This document shows, in pieces, positions 58,546 through 64,000 of a DNA stretch of 64,000 nucleotides. How positions within the stretch are numbered: the first letter of the stretch is position 1; each line of letters begins with the position of its first letter. Source of the DNA: Pseudeuparius sepicola (taxonomy: Eukaryota > Arthropoda > Insecta > Coleoptera > Anthribidae); NCBI GenBank assembly GCA_963920635.1, contig OY987306.1, forward strand, positions 33,361,453-33,425,452. Direction: 5' to 3'. The position numbers and the translations under genes were made by a program. The notes under the pieces were generated by a model that saw nothing but the letters and a program-made list of their open reading frames with translations, was not told where the DNA came from and searched no databases.

Positions 58546-59159
58546 AACAGGTTTGGACATCACTGCTGGTCCAAAAAAATGGCGAACGGATCTGGAAAAA
58601 TGTACAGAAGCAGGTTCAGTTCCGACGACAGTTCGTAAAACAAAGCAAAGTAACGGAACAATATCGGTTAGCGAGACGCGACGTTTGCATACGCGTCCAC
58701 GTTTTGGAAACAGAATTGTTATACCACAGAATAGCCACACGTAAGGCATTCTGTATAATAATAAATTGCTTGTTGAAGCTGGCGCTCCCAAAAATTACAG
58801 GCGGACGCGGATCGATATCAATCAGCTGTTAAATCCCATAATAATCGGACGGACGATCTTCGACTAGCGCGTCGGCTACGGCGCGGCGGTACGGTGACGG
58901 CGCACAAGCTTTCCCCCATACCATTCAATACCACTATTCGGTGTTGCCGTTTATGCCGACATGTCCCCAAACTGACTTAAAGTCCCTTAAATCCGATTTT
59001 TGATTTTCGCGGATTTATACGGGGTTTCTTTCGTTATAAGTTAATCTACTATCTCGTATAATTATTACGCACAAAAACGGGTAAATCCATGTAAAAATCC
59101 ACTACACAATTAAATTTATACGGAATTAAATTACTAAATCAGGTAAATTTTCAGCACAC

Positions 59160-59616
59160 TTGGCAACATAGTAGCGCCGCCCCGAGAGAAGTAGGGGCCG
59201 CGAGCCGCGAGCCGCGATTGGCTAATATCGCGCACTAGTTATGAGTAGTGGGGATCACCTGTAGTGTCGATGTCAAGTGGCGCCCCGCGCTTGCGCTCCT
59301 CGCCCAGCTGTAATTTAGTAGGTCGGCCGGGCCGGGCGGCGTGGAAATGGAGCAAAATCGAGTGAATCAGTGCCAGTGAATTCATTCGTAATTGTAATTA
59401 TTGCGCGATTCGGCGCGGCGTCGTTTTTGTGTGAAGTTGGCGTCGGACGCCAGCGCCCGACGCCAACGTCATATGCCCGCGCCTGGCGAATCTCGGCGAA
59501 GGAATGTCGGGCAGTAGTCAAGGGCACGCAGAAGCTTAAATTCACCAGGAGGAGTCGCTGTTTTTCGGTTTTTGGGGACATTACGCGACATTTCGCCACC
59601 AAGTTTTTACGAAAAG
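59160..59616 (+). promoter_or_regulatory. GC-rich promoter / first-exon-like island, plus strand
   Basis: The segment is rich in CpG against AT-rich flanks and contains a CCAAT-type box (GATTGGCTAA, 59215). On the plus strand it runs to a good donor (AAAA/GTAAGA) after 59616. An 11-bp perfect hairpin (GTTGGCGTCGG / CCGACGCCAAC) lies at 59436-59467. It is inferred to be a promoter with a 5' untranslated exon for a plus-strand transcript, but no downstream exon was identified in the window. Confidence 0.4.
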
Positions 59617-59885
59617 TAAGAGGAATGGTAAGGAATTAACTTGAGAGAGTTCCGAAACGGCAAAGGGTTAAAAAATGCGGAAATGATAAGCATGCCAATT
59701 TGACAGTCTTCCCCAACTATTTTCGGAACCGAATAATTTTTTATTTACAACCATGTATGTAATATCGACATTTCTGACTTTTTAGAAGTTTGAAAGTGTC
59801 AATTTTTTGACTTTTACTTCCCGCCCTCCCGCCCGGGTGGAAAGTTTACTTTATCTCGAGACACCTCGGTGTGTAATATACTATT

Positions 59886-60200
59886 AAAAGTAGACAATAG
59901 ACAGGACAACAACCCTGAGGGGGTTTAAAAGTGGCGCACCATCAGGCAAGGGTAGAAAAATATTAAAAACGATGAACAAATCGGGGCCGCGCGTTAAATT
60001 CACATCAAATGACAGTCTTCCCCCACTTTTTTCGGAAACGAATAATTTTTTAAAAGTAGATAATACATAGGACCACAACCCTGAGGGGGTTTAAAGGTGG
60101 CGCACTATCGGGCAAGGGTTGAAAAATATTAAAAACTATGAACAAATCGAAGCCGCGCGTTAAATTCACGTCAAATTACAGTCTTCCCCCACTTTTTTCG
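59886..60200. repeat. 166-bp tandem repeat
   Basis: Two units start at 59886 and 60052, each with AACCCTGAGGGGGTTTAAA, GGCGCAC, a CAAGGGT box, GCCGCGCGTTAAATTCAC and CAGTCTTCCCCCACTTTTTTCG. A third partial unit lies at 59698-59745. Confidence 0.8.
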
Positions 60201-60989
60201 AGATGATAGGGCTACAGGCGAACACTCGCTAAAAAAAAGTAACGCGCCGCTGCTCTACGCTCTACCCTATGGGTGGTTGTGGAAATTTGCAATTTTTACA
60301 GATAATTTGTATTTTAAAACAAATACTTTATTCAGTTGATTGCCGATCAGAAATTTATTATCCCAAGGTGTCCCAAGAGATGGCTAATTATTAGTATAAA
60401 AAAATTGCGGCCTGAAAATCAGTTGTAAAATAGGTAGGTAGGTAGATACCTACTCCACAAAAGACTTGTCAAAAAATTATGAGTGTGAAATCAGCAATGA
60501 GTTTTCTAGCAATGACTTCTCCGAGCGGCGCTCGGATACATTTCTGCTGCCTAGGGACTTAAAATAACAGTAAAGTGATAAAAACTGACGTGTTTGTTAA
60601 ATTATTGTGTGCGCCTGTGAAGAAAGCAATAAACAGTTCGTCACAGCAACCGACATCATAAAAAAACGTGGATACCTACCAGCAGTAATTTTCAAAGGTA
60701 CCTAGGTACCTAATTCTGCAAGCAGATTTATTCCACTCTGACATGCGGCAACGTCGCGGTATTCCCCTTCCTAATCTAACGTTATTCCCCTCCATCTCCT
60801 AGGGAGAGGTTAGACCTCCCCTCTCAGCGCTTCTAGTGACGATCCAGCGGCGTGCATTGAGCACGGATAAAGATTGATTTGCCCCATTTTCTAAACATCG
60901 ATTAAAAAAATTTTTTTTTCATTTTTCGGTTTTATGAACGTCCCCGATTACGTGGTTAAAATTTCTGTACCTATCAAAGATACACCCTG

Positions 60990-61606
60990 TATAGCCGCTT
61001 ACATATAATATTATAATGTATCAAAAAATTAAATGTAATAATATACAATGTGTCCCAGAATGAACAGCATGGGGATCTTGCAAACGGTGAGAGAACAACT
61101 GTTAAATGGGGGAAAAGTTGTGCAATTTTAGGGTCAATAAAATGATACAGATACAGATTTCTAATATCTTTTTCGTTTTTGGGTTATTTTGAAAAAACTA
61201 AAATTTCGCGTTTTGGATTTTATTTGTTTCTGAAATAATTGTTATCAGAGATAGGAAAAAAAGAAAAACACTTTCATAGAGCACCTTTTAACGGGCTTTA
61301 AGATGGCGTTTTTAGATTTGTTCTACAACATTTCGTATTTGAGAAACCATCTTCAACTTAAATTTTTTGTGCAGATTTTGAAAGCACTTTTCATTGCAAA
61401 TACATATATTTATATGTCAGCATTTATACTAATGATAATATAATTGTACATACAGAATACAGATCTCAATATACAGAATTATAAAACTTGACCATATTGT
61501 TTTAGAGTAGTATAGGTACTTATATTATAGGTCACAATGAATTAATATTACTTAATAGGTTTTTAAATCAAAATAATTTTTCTAAACTAACATTATACAT
61601 TGCATT
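60990..61606. other. 3' flank of the minus-strand ADGF gene
   Basis: An unpaired end CAATGTGTCCCAGAATGAAC lies near 61049. No gene is recognised. Confidence 0.45.
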
Positions 61607-63146
61607 TCATGCACTATCACTTTCCACTTTCAAAATATCATCCAAGAAAATATCCCAATCTTCCTTCCACATCTCCAATGCCCTTCCTTTATCTTCTATC
61701 ATAGAATATTCTATAGAATCAATCGCAAACTTCTTTAAAACTTCTATTCCGCTGTGTCTCGCAGTCATTGCCATAAACACTACATAAAAATCATGACTCA
61801 GACCGCTGGCACCCCATAGAGAAGGGTCATCGTTACAAATGACAACTGGATATGATGTTGCCAACAAATTTACTGCTGGATGATTTCTGGGGTCCTGATT
61901 TAAACCAAGAACCTGGTTTGATATTGGACACAGTTCAATTGGTATATTTTTAGATCTCGCTAGGTCTAGAAGGATCGGGTGTTCAGTCAGAGCAAATCCA
62001 TGGCCTATCCTTGTAGAGTTTAACATAACTGCGTCTGCCAGGTTTAAGTCTGTATGACCGAACCTATATAAATAAAAAATAGTATCAAAGGTATAACTAC
62101 TATGCTTAATTTGCTCACCAAGGGGTTTCACCTGCATGAAAAAAGAACTTTAACTCGTCTTTAACTTCTAACAACTCTTCAAGATAGTCTACAAGCATGT
62201 GTCCATCTTCTTCAAAACCAACGAAATCAAAACCAACGATAAAATCTGGAAAAATTCTTCTATACTCCAACAATTCTTTCAGACCTTCTTTCAACACTTC
62301 CCTGTCAACTCCTCTGTATATAGAATGTATATACTTTACTCCTAAAAATTTAGGATGCTCCTTTTTGAATTTTTCAACTGTGTTTATAAGAGTTTCAAAA
62401 AAATCTTTTGCGGTATCATTTTTATCTCCGAAATCGTAGAGTGGCATCATTGTGCCACGAATTTCGGCGTAGTACACTTTATCTTGGTACAGTTCCTTTA
62501 ACATTTGATAAATATAATCTTCGAACACAGGTTTATAAGCCAACATGTCGTATACAGTTGAAAAAATGTGTTTGAAATGCGTCCAAATTGGTTCAACATT
62601 TTGGTACGTTTGCGTTATTGAAATTCGATTTTTTAACCAAGAATCAAAGTTGTTGTCTGCTTTTCGATACTCTTGCAGACTTTTCCAGGTGTTATCAGGA
62701 CATTTTTCGAAAAATTTCAACTTGAAAACATCATTTACAAAGCTTCCATACAAGTTTTCTTTATGGGTGTAATTTTTTATGATGTAATCAACACTTACGC
62801 TTGCCAGCATATGGGTATGCAATGAAAATCCTTTAGGTAGTTGCTTGATAACTTTAAATACTTTGGATTCTTCTATTAAGTTTCTAACATCTAAGAAACT
62901 TTGAGAGGGTAAAAACTTTGAGCTGTCGTCGTAGCCTTGTTGAAGTTCAGAATGTTTTAACCTCAATAAGATGGCATTGGCCTCTTTTTCCTTGACGTTT
63001 AACACTATTTTTTTTCCAGTAAACATATTTTCTTCTCGTGTAAGGATTTCTTTGCGCATTTTTAAGTAGCAACACTTACTTGTAGGCATGTTGATGGCGA
63101 AAAGGAAGACACTGAACAAAAACCAAATCAAGGAATGTAAAATCAT
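61607..63146 (-). CDS. Adgf: ADGF/ADA2-like protein with altered HxH motif
   Basis: Exons 63146-62119 and 62063-61607 join in phase across a 55-nt intron to give 494 aa, the usual ADGF length. A signal peptide (HSLIWFLFSVFLFAINM, residues 4-20) makes it secreted. The ADGF N-terminal region precedes KQLPKGFSLHTHM (His110 and His112 as zinc ligands). Later come PIWTHFKHIFST, YYAEIRGTMMPLYD, FFFHAGET (337-341), NSTRIGHG (His364), IELCPISNQVL and VICNDDPSLWGASGLSHDFY (Asp421/422). The residue after the HxH pair is Met113, where the other copy and human ADA2 have Asp; published ADA2 structures place that Asp in the substrate pocket, as I recall. Zinc binding looks intact, so altered substrate use is possible. 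The intron position differs from the plus-strand copy, so the pair is old. Confidence 0.92.
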
Positions 63147-63229
63147 GTTCGCGTATTGGATTTCTGGGATTCCCAGAGAAATGGAAATATTGGGTTTGTA
63201 CCAACAGCAGTCCTGAACCGGTTTGCCGC

Positions 63230-63246
63230 ATATTGGTATATATAGA
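63230..63246 (-). promoter_or_regulatory. TATA box of the minus-strand ADGF gene
   Basis: On the minus strand TTCTATATATACC lies about 90 nt before the start codon at 63146. This suits a TATA-dependent promoter with a 5' UTR of about 60 nt. Confidence 0.55.
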
Positions 63247-63409
63247 AATATTGTGTTGGAACAAAGCTATAAAATCATCAGGTTTGGCAAATTAGTTGGG
63301 TATAACTTTGAGCAGAATTTCTATGACAATATATTCCATAATAATATGTTCCTATACATATACATATTTTAGAAAAGTACAACTGTGTTAAAATCCGTAT
63401 TTTCTTATG

Positions 63410-63940
63410 TTATCTTGCAAGCTGAATTAGAACCACTTCCTGACATCCGATTGAGCTGAAATTTTGCATACACCTTTGTTCCGGTGACAATACAATATGC
63501 AATACTCAATATTGTAATACTTTCAAAATGGCCATCGCCACAAGATGGCGGATGATGTATTTTTTGTCAACCCCCTTAACATGGGTATCAAATGAAAGGG
63601 CTTGAAAAGTATAAAACGATAAAGTTAGTGACATCACACTAAATTCAATATGGCCGCCGCTCCAAGATGGCGGATTATGTATTTTTCTGTAAACCCCCTT
63701 AATATGGGCATCAAATGAAAAGGCTTGAAGAGTAGAAACGATAAAGTTAGTGACATCACACTAAATTCAATATGGCCGCCGATCCAAGATGGCGGATTAC
63801 CTATTTGATACCCAACATGGGTATCAAATGAAAGGGCTCGACGGGTAGAAAACAATAAGGTGAATGACTTCATACGAAATCCAATATGGCGGCCGCCCCA
63901 AGATGGCGGAATAAAATTTTTTACCACCCTCCTGACATGG
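63410..63940 (+). repeat. Dispersed repeat with ATGGCGG boxes, right copy
   Basis: Four tandem subunits of about 111-121 bp each contain ATGGCCxxCGCxxCAAGATGGCGG (near 63528, 63651, 63772 and 63883), then a TATCAAATGAAAGGGCTTGA box and AAAGTTAGTGACATCACACT. It is the reverse complement of 190-520, including the tail with ACCACTTCCTGACATCCGAT. A 106-codon frame on the minus strand follows the repeat and is not a gene. Confidence 0.8.
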
Positions 63941-64000
63941 GAATTGAATTCCAAAGTTTTTGCAAATTAAAAAGCTTGTGGCGCGAATTGAAAAAAAAAT

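Larger units (their letters stand above)
57428..60989. mobile_element. 3.56-kb TIR-bounded segment
   Basis: The left end CAGGGTGTAACTTTGATAAG and the right end (complement CAGGGTGTATCTTTGATAGG) match over about 35 bp and are both flanked by TA. The match stops there, so the segment is either a long element with short TIRs or two related solo ends. Inside are direct repeats at 57660-58140, a GC-rich promoter-like core at 59160-59640 and a 166-bp tandem repeat at 59886-60200. No transposase was found. Confidence 0.45.

Noticed and set aside
63634..63954. 106-codon minus-strand frame
   Set aside because: It follows the tandem ATGGCGG repeat and repeats itself with the repeat period.

Overview
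The window is eukaryotic nuclear DNA, almost certainly from an insect. The genes are split by short GT-AG introns (many 50-110 nt), the coding families are metazoan (UBE4A, LMF2, SNAPC4 and two adenosine deaminase-related growth factors), and AT-rich spacer is full of TA-flanked transposon ends reading CAGGGTG...CACCCTG. I cannot fix the order; a beetle or a hemipteran would fit. No tRNA, rRNA or CRISPR array was seen.

Region 1-32 kb is a transposon-rich desert. It holds a 1.1-kb direct repeat (about 2.34 and 9.62 kb), decayed LINE reverse-transcriptase fragments, several nested fold-back elements (6.5-8.1, 17.4-18.1, 18.6-21.4 and 24.9-26.6 kb), and a cluster of THAP-domain first exons at 15-16.8 kb, one with a frameshift. 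Two GC-rich islands stand out on the minus strand. One is an open, splice-bounded exon at 18189-18536. The other is a CpG-rich first-exon-like segment at 30206-30420. They may belong to one gene with a long intron. A degenerate array of about 275-bp units lies at 30.4-32.1 kb.

Region 32.6-49.5 kb is gene-dense. UBE4A (minus, 13 exons, 997 aa) and LMF2 (plus, 10 exons, 639 aa) are divergently arranged. An intronless gene of unknown function (minus, 44600-45991) and SNAPC4 (minus, 6 exons, 532 aa, one GC-AG intron) follow. Two non-autonomous P-superfamily transposons of about 820 bp sit here: one in the last LMF2 intron with an 8-bp target duplication, the other abutting the 5' end of the unknown gene. 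The motif TTGAACTAC recurs through the non-coding parts of this block.

Region 50-63.3 kb looks like a secreted-protein cluster. It has two tandem paralogous small secreted proteins of a family I do not recognise (113 and about 119 aa, same exon layout, shared C-terminus IEIDDPGVHP). Two convergent ADGF/ADA2-type adenosine deaminases follow. One keeps the metal-site HxHD; the other reads HTHM. A 3.56-kb TIR-bounded segment with a GC-rich promoter-like core lies between the deaminases. Inverted copies of one ATGGCGG-containing repeat occur at both ends of the window.

Together the block genes cover protein quality control (UBE4A, LMF2), snRNA transcription (SNAPC4) and extracellular adenosine handling. 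They are unlikely to form one pathway. The most novel item is the small secreted family beside the ADGF genes.
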